Under the pieces are notes generated by a model, which saw only the letters and a program-made list of their open reading frames with translations, had not been told where the DNA came from and ran no database searches. Position numbers and translations under genes: made by a program. This document shows positions 16,671 through 24,349 of a stretch of DNA of 38,771 nt, piece after piece; positions within the stretch are counted from its first letter, which is position 1, and every line of letters begins with the position of its first letter. This DNA comes from Melioribacteraceae bacterium (GTDB taxonomy: Bacteria > Bacteroidota > Ignavibacteria > Ignavibacteriales > Melioribacteraceae). The stretch spans positions 1-38,771 of the forward strand of contig JANQIV010000035.1 in the NCBI GenBank assembly GCA_028282005.1, read 5' to 3'.

Positions 16671-17932
16671 TATTTTGCCTTTAACCACTTAAATATAATT
16701 GCTAACGTTGGTTTACTTCCTGTTGAAAGAATTGCAACACGATAGATTTTTCCTGCTAAAATAAAAACAAACACTAAAAACAAAATACTGAGAAAGAGAG
16801 AACCCACTAATTGGATCAAAGATACATCGACCAAAGTAATTCTTGCAGGCATCACAATTAATGAAGTAATCGGTGCAATTGAAATTATTGTCGCGAAAGT
16901 ACTATCCGGATTTTTCTGTAATGCAAAAGTCATAAAAAACGGAATCATTATTAACAACATTAACGGAAATACACCTTGCTGAGCGTCTTGTGGATTATCA
17001 AACATAGCACCAACGCAAGAGAATAATCCAAGGAAAGTAGTAAGAGCAATAAAATAATTAACGAGAAAATAGAATATGTTCCCCCACGAAATACTTAAAA
17101 TAAATTCTTTCGGTAAAACAAACCAAGAAGTTGAAATCAATATCATTAATGGAGAAAGCCATATTGCCATTTGCAATAATCCGGTTAAAGCATTTCCTAA
17201 AATTTTCCCTACCATTAAATCTTGACTTGTTGCAGATGAAAGAAGTACTTCCACAATCCGGTTTGATTTTTCTTCTATTACTGCCTGCATCATAAATGAT
17301 CCGAGGAGAAGTAAACTAAAATAGAGAAGGAAAGAAAAAAGAAATGATAATACCTGATTGCCAATTCCTTCTTCTTCTATTTCATCTTTATCGGAAACCC
17401 GGAAACCTTTTATGTCAACCCACGACCTCGCAAACTGTAAATCATCTTCTGAAATTTCTTTGTCAGTAAAATACCAATTAAGCAAAGCTTGATTTAGTGC
17501 ATCATCTAGTTTATCAAATAACTGTCTATTAGTGGGATTCTTAGAAAAGTAATTTATTTTTTTATCATAAAGATTATTATTTGAAATGAACACAATACCT
17601 GTAAGTTCATTAGCAATGAGAGAACTCTTTTGGTTTTCAATTAATTCAGTAGTTTGAATGCTATCTTTTACTTCATAATTGAATGAGAAGTTTTTTTGGA
17701 GGAGTTCGTTTTCGGAAATCTCTTTTTGAATTTCGTAAGACAATTTTTCGTCTTCAGTAATTATAATTAAAGAAGCAAAATCTTCACTGTCAATTCCGAT
17801 AAAGTAAGTCTGCAAAGCCAATATGCCAAATAAAAAAACAGGCACAAGAATGGTCATCGCGATAAATCCCTTTGAAAGCAGCTTTGCGTTAATCTCTCGT
17901 TTAATTATAGTTATTACTTTATCATTTATCAT
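16670..17932 (-). CDS. ABC-2 type transporter permease (NatB-like)
   Basis: A 420-residue permease of the ABC-2/NatB type. A first membrane helix (FIAMTILVPVFLFGILALQTYF, about 22-43) is followed by a large extracytoplasmic region of about 140 residues, then five or more helices from about 200 onwards; the EEKSNRIVEVLLSSATSQDLMVGKILGNALTGL stretch after the second helix is diagnostic of this family. Together with the upstream ATPase it forms an exporter, possibly of sodium ions, an antibiotic or a lipid-like substrate. The start overlaps the ATPase stop as ATGA, and the stop overlaps the start of the 109-residue gene. Confidence 0.9.
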   Translation of the reverse strand: MINDKVITIIKREINAKLLSKGFIAMTILVPVFLFGILALQTYFIGIDSEDFASLIIITEDEKLSYEIQKEISENELLQKNFSFNYEVKDSIQTTELIENQKSSLIANELTGIVFISNNNLYDKKINYFSKNPTNRQLFDKLDDALNQALLNWYFTDKEISEDDLQFARSWVDIKGFRVSDKDEIEEEGIGNQVLSFLFSFLLYFSLLLLGSFMMQAVIEEKSNRIVEVLLSSATSQDLMVGKILGNALTGLLQMAIWLSPLMILISTSWFVLPKEFILSISWGNIFYFLVNYFIALTTFLGLFSCVGAMFDNPQDAQQGVFPLMLLIMIPFFMTFALQKNPDSTFATIISIAPITSLIVMPARITLVDVSLIQLVGSLFLSILFLVFVFILAGKIYRVAILSTGSKPTLAIIFKWLKAK

Positions 17933-18831
17933 AAATCACTCCCCGCCAACTCTACAAAAATATCATGAAGTGAGATATCATTTGCATCAAACTTTTTTAC
18001 GTTAATGCTATTGTCGATCAACAGTTTTAACAATTTTTGAATTTGATCTGCTTCTTTCACCCTTATTCCTGTTGTGTTTCCGAAGTCTGAAATTTTCTCA
18101 ATGATTGGATTACCATTTAAGAAGGAAAGATCACCTTCGTAATTAAGGCTTACATTCTTTTGCGCAAATCTTGTTTTAATTTCTTTTAAAGAACCAGATA
18201 AGATCAATTCACCATTATTTATCATTGCAATATGGTCACACATTTTTTCAGCAAAATCCATTAAATGAGTTGAGAAAATTACCACCTTCCCTTTTTTTGA
18301 ATTCTCTAAAATAATATCCTTCAAAAGCTCGGTGTTGATAGGGTCAAGCCCGGCAAAAGGTTCATCAAGTATAATAAAATCGGGATCGTGAATTAGTGTT
18401 GAAATAAACTGAATTTTTTGCTGATTACCTTTTGATAAGTCTTCAATCTTTGAATCCTTTCTATCGGAAAGTTCAAATCTTTCTAAGTACTCATTTGCTC
18501 TTTTATTAATCTCTTTTCCGCTTTTACCTTTGAGCTCTGCAAAGAACTTAATTGTATCGAGCACTTTCATTTTTTTATAAAGCCCTCTTTCTTCAGGCAG
18601 ATAACCAACCTGATCTTTGAAAGCACTATCAACTTTATTGCCTCTGAATATTACTTCCCCTTTATCAGGTAAATAAATATTTAGAATCATTCTGATTGTT
18701 GTGGTTTTGCCTGCCCCGTTGCGACCAATTAAACCGAATACTGCACCCTCAGGGACATTAAATGATACATCTTTAACAGCATTTATATCTCCAAAGGACT
18801 TAAACAAATTTTTAACTTCTAATGCATGCAT
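17929..18831 (-). CDS. ABC transporter ATP-binding protein (NatA-like)
   Basis: A 300-residue ATPase that powers the permease encoded downstream. Walker A GRNGAGKTT at 36-44, signature LSKGNQQKIQ, Walker B FIILDEPFAGLDP and the H-loop FSTHLMDFAEKM are all intact; a C-terminal DUF4162-type domain follows (ILSGSLKEIKTRFAQKNVSL to the end). ATG 18831 is chosen because a possible TTG start at 18867 overlaps a promoter-like TATATTTG. No clear ribosome site is visible before the ATG, as is common in Bacteroidota. The gene overlaps the permease by four bases. Confidence 0.92.
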   Translation of the reverse strand: MHALEVKNLFKSFGDINAVKDVSFNVPEGAVFGLIGRNGAGKTTTIRMILNIYLPDKGEVIFRGNKVDSAFKDQVGYLPEERGLYKKMKVLDTIKFFAELKGKSGKEINKRANEYLERFELSDRKDSKIEDLSKGNQQKIQFISTLIHDPDFIILDEPFAGLDPINTELLKDIILENSKKGKVVIFSTHLMDFAEKMCDHIAMINNGELILSGSLKEIKTRFAQKNVSLNYEGDLSFLNGNPIIEKISDFGNTTGIRVKEADQIQKLLKLLIDNSINVKKFDANDISLHDIFVELAGSDL

Positions 18832-18864
18832 AGGAATGAATTTTTTGTGAATTGATTTGAGTGG

Positions 18865-18896
18865 CAAATATAACAGTAGAGGTTTGATAAATCAAA
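18865..18896 (-). promoter_or_regulatory. Bacteroidota-type promoter candidate of the ABC operon
   Basis: On the minus strand TTTG (18896-18893) is followed after 20 bases by TATATTTG (18872-18865), matching the TTTG / TAnnTTTG promoter pattern of Bacteroidota. Transcription would start about 25-30 bases before ATG 18831. The -33 element lies inside the palindrome at 18875-18904. Confidence 0.4.
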
Positions 18897-18904
18897 CCTC
18901 TACT
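18875..18904. repeat. 30-bp palindrome between the peptidase and ABC genes
   Basis: Perfect 14-base arms AGTAGAGGTTTGAT and ATCAAACCTCTACT around AA. It starts 12 bases after the M13 peptidase stop codon and may end that transcript. In size and in the GTAG/CTAC outer ends it resembles the palindromes at 33282-33310 and 36569-36597. Confidence 0.75.
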
Positions 18905-18916
18905 TTGAAATTTATG

Positions 18917-20971
18917 TTACCAAATTTTTACGATTTTATCTTCAGGTCTTCTCATAGGAGAGCCTTCAGGAATATCGAAAGCTTCAAAAAACTGAGGCAT
19001 ATTGCTTACCGGACCAAGTACTCTAAAATTACCAGGTGAATGAGGGCCTACTTTTACTTGTGTTTCAAGACGACCTTCTCTCATGCTACCTTTCCAAATT
19101 TGTGCAAAACCTAAGAAGAATCTTTGAGAAGGCGTAAACCCGTCAATTTTTTCTCCTTTTTTGTACTGCTCAGTTTTTGTAAATGCATTGTAAGACACTG
19201 TGCAGCCGCCTAGATCAGCAATGTTTTCACCAAGAGTTAATCTACCATTTACATATAAATCTAACGAATCAATAGCTAAGTACCCATCATACTGTTCTAC
19301 AAGTTTATCAGCTCTAGCTTTGAATTTTTCAGCATCTTCTGCTGTCCACCAGTCTCTGATATTTCCATCAGCATCATACTGTCTTCCTTGATCATCAAAT
19401 CCGTGTGTAATTTCATGGCCAATAACTAAACCCATTGCGCCATAGTTGATAGCATCGTCCGCTCTGTAATCATAAAACGGATGCTGTAAAATTCCAGCCG
19501 GGAAAACGATTTCATTTCTTGTTGGCGAATAATAAGCATTTACTGTTTGAGGAGTCATTCCCCATTCCCAGTCACGGACAGGTTGATTTATTTTGCCTAA
19601 AGTTTCTTTGTGCTGGAAGTAATTTGCACGCATAATATTTGCAGCATACGAATCATCTTTAATTTCAAGAGACGAATAATCAATCCATTTTTCAGGATAA
19701 CCGATTTTTACTCCGAATGCATCTAGTTTTTTTAGAGCTTCGGTTTTAGTTTCATCGCTCATCCAATCGTTACCTTTAATACTTTCACCCATTGAAACTT
19801 TTAATGAGGCAACAATTTGATCAGCTTTTGCTTTTGCTTCCGGAGGGAAAAATTTTGCAACGTATAATTGTCCAACAGCCTCACCTAAAGCTCCACTCAC
19901 AGTATTCAATACTCTTTTATATCTTTCTTCAATTTGTTCTTGTCCGTTTAAGAATTTATTGTTGAATTCAAAACTCTCAGTTACAAAGTCATTACTTAAA
20001 TAAGGAGTCATTGAACGGATCAAATTCCATTTCAAATAAGTTTTCCAATTTTCTAAAGATTCTGATTTAACCATCTTTCCGATCTTAGTGATATATTTTG
20101 GTTGTCCAACATCAACTACACCAGGATCACCAGCTTCTAAAGACGTAAAATATAATTTCCAATCGAAGCCAGGGGCTTTTTGATATAATTCATCGGTTGT
20201 AAATTTGTTATACGTAGCTTCAGGGTTTCTGTTTTCAACCGGAGTGTTATGTGCATCAGCTAATTTTGTTTCAAAATCTAAAATTGTTTTTGATTGGCTC
20301 GCTGCCATTTCATTATCGCTGCCAATTAAGTTGAACATATTAGCAACATATTCTACATATTTTTCACGAATATCTTTGGAACGGTCGTCATCATTGAAAT
20401 AATATTCTCTGTTTGGTAATCCTAATCCGCCTTGCCAAATTCCGGCAATTACTTGCTCGCTGTTTTTTGCATCAACGGTTGAATAAAAGAAAAATAACGG
20501 ATTCCCTGTATAAATTTGAATATGAGCTATTTCTTTAATTAATTCATCAGTGTTAGAAATACCGTCAATTCTTTCTAATTCACCAATAATCGGTTGATAA
20601 CTTTCTGCTTCAATTTTTTCTGTATTCATTCCAATATTGTAAAGCGTTCCAATTTTTTGGTCAACAGAACCCATTTCTGCATTTTTGTTAGATGCTGCAG
20701 CCATAACAACTTCTCTAACTTGCTCGCGGGTATTTTCTCTCAACTCCATAAATGCTGTCCAAGAGGTTTTATCAGAAGGGATAGGATTGTTTTTAATCCA
20801 AGTACCTACAGCATATTTAAAAAAGTTATCTGCCGGAGAAACAGTACTGTCAATATTTGCTGCAACATCGAATGCAACAAATTCATCTTTTTTCTGCGGA
20901 GAGCACGCAGTAATAAATATCAGCATAACAAAAACAAATGCTGAAATTATAGTTGAACTTCTTTTTTTCAT
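18917..20971 (-). CDS. M13 family zinc metallopeptidase lipoprotein (neprilysin/PepO-like)
   Basis: A 684-residue exported peptidase. Signal peptide with lipobox ITAC, lipidated Cys23. The M13 N-terminal domain opens with DNFFKYAVGTWIKNNPIPSDKTSW. The zinc site VIGHEITHGFDDQGRQYD lies near residue 520, with the third ligand in LTLGENIADLGG; NAYYSPTRNEIVFPAGIL is the substrate-binding NAYY motif. The end (PEDKIVKIW) is the usual C-terminal W. Everything needed for activity is present. Members cut small peptides outside the cytoplasm, so a role in peptide nutrition or signal turnover is likely. Good ribosome site AAAGGAAAAGTAA. Single-gene unit. Confidence 0.96.
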   Translation of the reverse strand: MKKRSSTIISAFVFVMLIFITACSPQKKDEFVAFDVAANIDSTVSPADNFFKYAVGTWIKNNPIPSDKTSWTAFMELRENTREQVREVVMAAASNKNAEMGSVDQKIGTLYNIGMNTEKIEAESYQPIIGELERIDGISNTDELIKEIAHIQIYTGNPLFFFYSTVDAKNSEQVIAGIWQGGLGLPNREYYFNDDDRSKDIREKYVEYVANMFNLIGSDNEMAASQSKTILDFETKLADAHNTPVENRNPEATYNKFTTDELYQKAPGFDWKLYFTSLEAGDPGVVDVGQPKYITKIGKMVKSESLENWKTYLKWNLIRSMTPYLSNDFVTESFEFNNKFLNGQEQIEERYKRVLNTVSGALGEAVGQLYVAKFFPPEAKAKADQIVASLKVSMGESIKGNDWMSDETKTEALKKLDAFGVKIGYPEKWIDYSSLEIKDDSYAANIMRANYFQHKETLGKINQPVRDWEWGMTPQTVNAYYSPTRNEIVFPAGILQHPFYDYRADDAINYGAMGLVIGHEITHGFDDQGRQYDADGNIRDWWTAEDAEKFKARADKLVEQYDGYLAIDSLDLYVNGRLTLGENIADLGGCTVSYNAFTKTEQYKKGEKIDGFTPSQRFFLGFAQIWKGSMREGRLETQVKVGPHSPGNFRVLGPVSNMPQFFEAFDIPEGSPMRRPEDKIVKIW

Positions 20972-21140
20972 TTACTTTTCCTTTATAATTTTTGTTGGGC
21001 ATTTTGAGCCGAAAAAATAGTGAAAGATTATTTAAAAAGCGGTGTAAAAATGAATTCTGCAATGTTTTTATTTGATATGCATATCCCATTTATTTAACTT
21101 GATATTAATATTCTTTTATATTTATAAAGTGGAGTTAGAA

Positions 21141-21401
21141 ATGACAAAAACAATTCTTTTAATAATGATTGGTAAAAGAAAAGAAGCAGCAGTTAAAGTT
21201 CAGCAAATTTTAACAGGCTGGGGTTGTATCATCAAAACAAGATTGGGAATTCATGACGGCGTTTTAGATAACTGTACAGATGAAGGGTTACTAATTTTAG
21301 AATTACACGGTGCTCAAGACCAAAAAGATGAATTAGCAAGAAAAGTTTCAGTTTTACCGGGTGTAACATCAAAATTAGTTGAACTAACAATCGACGAATA
21401 A
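21141..21401 (+). CDS. TM1266-like ACT-fold small protein
   Basis: An 86-residue protein with a ferredoxin-like beta-alpha-beta pattern: KTILLIMIGKRKEAAVKVQQILT, GCIIKTRLGIHDGVLDN, GLLILELHG and KVSVLPGVTSKLVELTID. This matches the family of Thermotoga TM1266, annotated as putative iron-only hydrogenase system regulator and related to the NikR C-terminal/ACT fold. No hydrogenase genes are in the window, so that name should not be taken as function. ATG 21141 is preceded by GTGGAGTTAGAA; an in-frame upstream ATG at 21072 lacks a ribosome site. Confidence 0.8.
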   Translation: MTKTILLIMIGKRKEAAVKVQQILTGWGCIIKTRLGIHDGVLDNCTDEGLLILELHGAQDQKDELARKVSVLPGVTSKLVELTIDE

Positions 21402-21411
21402 AATTTATTCT

Positions 21412-21446
21412 TAGATGACGTATCCGCATTAGCGGAACGTCATCTA
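21412..21446. terminator. Hairpin terminator between convergent genes
   Basis: TAGATGACGT (21412-21421) pairs with ACGTCATCTA (21437-21446), continued after one bulged A by TCCGC with GCGGA around a 4-base loop. Fifteen base pairs in total, between the TM1266-like gene and the convergent methyltransferase gene, so it can serve both. Confidence 0.75.
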
Positions 21447-21455
21447 CCTTAAAAC

Positions 21456-22310
21456 TTAAATCCGCCAAACAGCACACTCGATCCAGCCTTCTTCCGTATT
21501 TCTGAAATATTGATTATTTCCTTTCCGGTAATGTTCAATCTGCATCATATTATTCATCACTTTTAATTCTGCGTCATTACTTTCAAATATTTGAGATAAA
21601 TCATCTATTGAATAAGTTACTATTTCTTCAAGTCCGCTGTATTCTTTTATTGTATTAAAAATTTGGGTTGGAATTTTCTTTCTTTGATTACTCAATTTTT
21701 CTTCCGGAACCATGTATTCAACTATTACCAAGTTATTTTTTTCTGCCGACCGAAAACTTGAAATCATTTTTTCAAGATCCCGTTTATTCAAATAATATGT
21801 AATTCCTTCCAATATAATTATACATGGGTGATCGTTATAAAACTCATGGAGAAGATTGTTCAATAATGCAAGCATTGGCGAAGATGTAATATCCGCAGTG
21901 ATGCATTTTATTTTATGTGAATACTCCGGAAAAAACTTATCATATAATTCTTTCTTTTTGTCCATTCCGGCAACATCAATTTCAAGCACTTTATCAATTC
22001 TATCATGATTTTCTTCAAGTATTTCCAGAGCTAACGGTGATTTGCCTGCAGCAAGGTTTACAATTAAATATTCTTCATCACTATTCGAGATTTCAGAATT
22101 TATAAAATCGTTTATAAAAAATTTTCTGTTGAGAATTACCTCTTCATACCAATCACAAATTTGATGACATTTTTCATAGAGTTCAGTTCCATTGGAAAGA
22201 TCGAGATGTTCTATAAATTTTTGAGGGGTTTCTTTTTTAAATGCACGTTTGCCCCACTTCATTACAAGTGCGGCAGTCGGCTCTAGCTTTATTTTATAGT
22301 TATTCCCCAA
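21456..22310 (-). CDS. Class I SAM methyltransferase, leucine carboxyl methyltransferase-like
   Basis: A 284-residue protein resembling the LCMT/PPM (leucine carboxyl methyltransferase) family. It has EPTAALVMKWGKRAFK near the start, the SAM-binding loop LIVNLAAGKSPLALEIL at about 80-97, the acidic KVLEIDV at the end of strand 2, KCITADITSS, and IIILEGITYYLNKRDLEKMI, the L-x-E-G-x-x-x-Y-L motif of this family. The substrate in bacteria is usually unknown. The start is TTG 22310, with TTAGGA close upstream; the next Met is at residue 17. It begins five bases after the AlkD-like gene ends, so the two share a transcript. Confidence 0.82.
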   Translation of the reverse strand: MGNNYKIKLEPTAALVMKWGKRAFKKETPQKFIEHLDLSNGTELYEKCHQICDWYEEVILNRKFFINDFINSEISNSDEEYLIVNLAAGKSPLALEILEENHDRIDKVLEIDVAGMDKKKELYDKFFPEYSHKIKCITADITSSPMLALLNNLLHEFYNDHPCIIILEGITYYLNKRDLEKMISSFRSAEKNNLVIVEYMVPEEKLSNQRKKIPTQIFNTIKEYSGLEEIVTYSIDDLSQIFESNDAELKVMNNMMQIEHYRKGNNQYFRNTEEGWIECAVWRI

Positions 22311-22315
22311 AAGTC

Positions 22316-22993
22316 CTAACTTTTAATTTTGCTTATGATTTTCTCACTTCTCAATTCTTTTAAAGCGTTATTCGCAATCCATCGTGCAGATTTAGATTCT
22401 ATTTCCAGAAATTCTTCAGAAAGCTGAATTGCTTTTTCATGTAAAAACAAATTCCTTTTTCCAATTTGCCGTACAGACCAGTTTACAGCTTTTTTTACAA
22501 AATTTCTTTCATCTGTAGCTGCTTTTTTAATGTATTCAAAAAATTTTAAAAAATCATCGTTATTTAATTTTTTCGAATGAACGGCTAAAGTTGCCATTAA
22601 AACAAATGCCGCTCTTTTCACCAATTCTTTATTCTTTGTACTCCAATCGACTGCTTTATCATATGCAAATTCAGTTTTCCTGAACAAGTTATTGCAAACC
22701 TGGTCACACAAATCCCATGAATTAAAATCCGATGCCCATTTGTTCATTAGACTCCGAGAAATTAATTTCGGCTCACCAATCAAAGAAGCAAGCAACCTTG
22801 CTTCGTGAATTTGCGTCTCCCATAATTCCAATGCTAGTTTTTGATGCTTCCCAATTTCTTTGGCTTTAATTCTTAAGGTAGGTATTTTTATTCCCAATGC
22901 AAATTGAGGGTTTATGCCAAACTTAGCCATACCCTCAATATTTTTGGGATTCCGCATTTTTTTCAGGTCTTTTACAATTGAATCACAATCCAA
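22316..22993 (-). CDS. AlkD-like DNA alkylation repair protein
   Basis: A 225-residue helical HEAT-like repeat protein of the DNA alkylation repair (AlkC/AlkD) family. Repeats can be seen from MAKFGINPQFALGIKIPTLRIKAKEIG through HEARLLASLIGEP, DFNSWDLCDQVCNNLF, VKRAAFVLMATLAV and RNFVKKAVNWSVRQIGKRN. AlkD proteins remove N3- and N7-alkylated bases; the Trp and Asp in NSWDLCD correspond to the conserved W-D-x-x-D region. The start is TTG 22993 behind AGAGGAATGA; no other start in frame fits. Downstream of the TrpF-like gene by 75 bases. Confidence 0.87.
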   Translation of the reverse strand: MDCDSIVKDLKKMRNPKNIEGMAKFGINPQFALGIKIPTLRIKAKEIGKHQKLALELWETQIHEARLLASLIGEPKLISRSLMNKWASDFNSWDLCDQVCNNLFRKTEFAYDKAVDWSTKNKELVKRAAFVLMATLAVHSKKLNNDDFLKFFEYIKKAATDERNFVKKAVNWSVRQIGKRNLFLHEKAIQLSEEFLEIESKSARWIANNALKELRSEKIISKIKS

Positions 22994-23068
22994 TCATTCC
23001 TCTTAGAAATAGGTTCAAAATTCGAAAGGGAAACTATTTTACCACTGCGCTCAGAAAGTGTTTCAATT

Positions 23069-23722
23069 CTATTGAAATTTGTTAAATACCTTGAAAAACT
23101 CAGCTAGTTTTTTCTCGTCAAGATTGCCGTTTGTTCTTACTCCATTACAGAGATCAACACCGAACGGCTTAACATGCTTGATTGCATCTGCAATATTCTC
23201 AACATTTAATCCACCTGCCAAAAACACTGGAATATCAACTCTTTCTACTATTTCCTTGCTCAGGTCCCAATTGTGTGTTTTCCCTGTTCCGCCTAATTCT
23301 TTAACACCAAGATTCGGATTTCCTGAGTCAAGCAATAAAGCGTCACTTGATGATGCCGCATTTATAGCAAGTTTTACGGGTTCTTCGTCATACATATGAA
23401 TTACTTGAACAATTTTTATTCCCGGTAGTTTTGCTTTTAATCTTAAGCGGGTAACTTTTTCAACCCAATCAACAAGCTGAATTACGTTTGTACCACAAAT
23501 TTTGTGCTGCTTAATAATATCGTTTGAAGTTAATTTACTGGTGAGCAAAAACGATGAAACAGCTGGTGGTATTTTATCTGCAATTTCAGAAATTTTCTTT
23601 TCAGAAATTACTCCAGGGCCACTCGGCATTTCGGAAACTAATCCAAGCGCTGAAGCTCCATATTTAATTGCTAGTTCAGCTTCCTCCACCGAACTTATGC
23701 AACATATTTTTACTTTTGTCAT
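23069..23722 (-). CDS. TrpF-like phosphoribosylanthranilate isomerase family protein, divergent
   Basis: A 217-residue TIM barrel of the phosphoribosylanthranilate isomerase family. Catalytic Cys7 is kept in VKICCISSVEEA, the acid Asp is present in LLLDSG (Asp132), and the phosphate-binding GGTGKTHNW and FLAGGLNVENI are intact. However, the usual S-x-R segment that places Arg36 against the carboxylate of anthranilate is replaced by MPSGPGVI, and the usual KICG glycine is Cys8. It is not near other trp genes. It may be a second TrpF-like enzyme with a different substrate. Starts at ATG 23722 behind GGGAGAAGGGA, overlapping the acetyltransferase gene by 47 bases. Confidence 0.8.
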   Translation of the reverse strand: MTKVKICCISSVEEAELAIKYGASALGLVSEMPSGPGVISEKKISEIADKIPPAVSSFLLTSKLTSNDIIKQHKICGTNVIQLVDWVEKVTRLRLKAKLPGIKIVQVIHMYDEEPVKLAINAASSSDALLLDSGNPNLGVKELGGTGKTHNWDLSKEIVERVDIPVFLAGGLNVENIADAIKHVKPFGVDLCNGVRTNGNLDEKKLAEFFKVFNKFQ

Positions 23723-24293
23723 TCCCTTCTCCCTTCCAATACTCTTTTTTTAAAATAGAATAAATAAAGAAATTCTTGAATTTGTTTTTGATTAACATTT
23801 GTTCTCTCAACAAACCTTCTTTTATAAATCCAACTTTTTCTAAAAGCCTTTGAGATGGAATATTCTCGGGAACAGTACGTGCTTCTATTCTATTTAGATA
23901 CATATTATTAAATCCAAAGTCGATAACTGCTTTTAGTGCTTCAGTCATTAGTCCCTTTTTCCAATAATAACAATGAAGAACGTAACCTAATTCCCCTTTT
24001 GAATTAATTTTATCCCAATTCAAAAAACCAATAGTCCCAATCACCTTTTGCTCTTTTTTTAGTTCAATGGCCCAAGGTGCAGGTTGATTTTTGTTGTATT
24101 TTTCGTTTACAAAATTTAAAAACTCAATTGAATCATGCTCAGTTTCATGTGCATCCCAAATTAGGTGTTCTGAAACTGCAGAGTGTTTTGCGTAATCAAA
24201 TATATCTTTTAAATCGGAGTATTCAAGACGTCGTAAAATTAATCTATCTGTATCAATTTTAGGTAAATTTAAGAACAGCTTTTCCGGCAACAT
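23676..24293 (-). CDS. GNAT acetyltransferase (RimJ/RimL type)
   Basis: A 205-residue acyl-CoA-dependent N-acetyltransferase. LPKIDTDRLILRRLEYSDLKDIFDYAKH is the RimJ/RimL opening; VIGTIGFLNWD and KGELGYVLHCYYWKKGLMTEALKAVIDFGF form the acetyl-CoA site (Q/R-x-x-G-x-A equivalent region WKKGLMTEA); RIEARTVPENIPSQRLLEKVGFIKEGLLR is the C-terminal signature. Targets may be ribosomal proteins or small molecules. ATG 24293 follows AAAGGTAAAA. First gene of a minus-strand run continuing through TrpF-like, AlkD-like and LCMT-like genes; it is divergent from the esterase gene. Confidence 0.9.
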   Translation of the reverse strand: MLPEKLFLNLPKIDTDRLILRRLEYSDLKDIFDYAKHSAVSEHLIWDAHETEHDSIEFLNFVNEKYNKNQPAPWAIELKKEQKVIGTIGFLNWDKINSKGELGYVLHCYYWKKGLMTEALKAVIDFGFNNMYLNRIEARTVPENIPSQRLLEKVGFIKEGLLREQMLIKNKFKNFFIYSILKKEYWKGEGNDKSKNMLHKFGGGS

Positions 24294-24349
24294 TTTTACC
24301 TTTCATCTATTATCGGAAATAATTTTCTTAAGTTTAAAAAACTTAACTA

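Noticed and set aside
20594-20944. Cys/Phe-rich open frame on the plus strand
   Set aside because: Lies inside the M13 peptidase gene in the opposite direction and has no independent support.
21141-21401. Naming the small protein a hydrogenase regulator
   Set aside because: The TM1266 family name comes from another organism; no hydrogenase gene is in the window.
24328-24346. Small inverted repeat TTAAGTTT/AAACTTAA before the esterase
   Set aside because: Very AT-rich and short; expected by chance in this composition.
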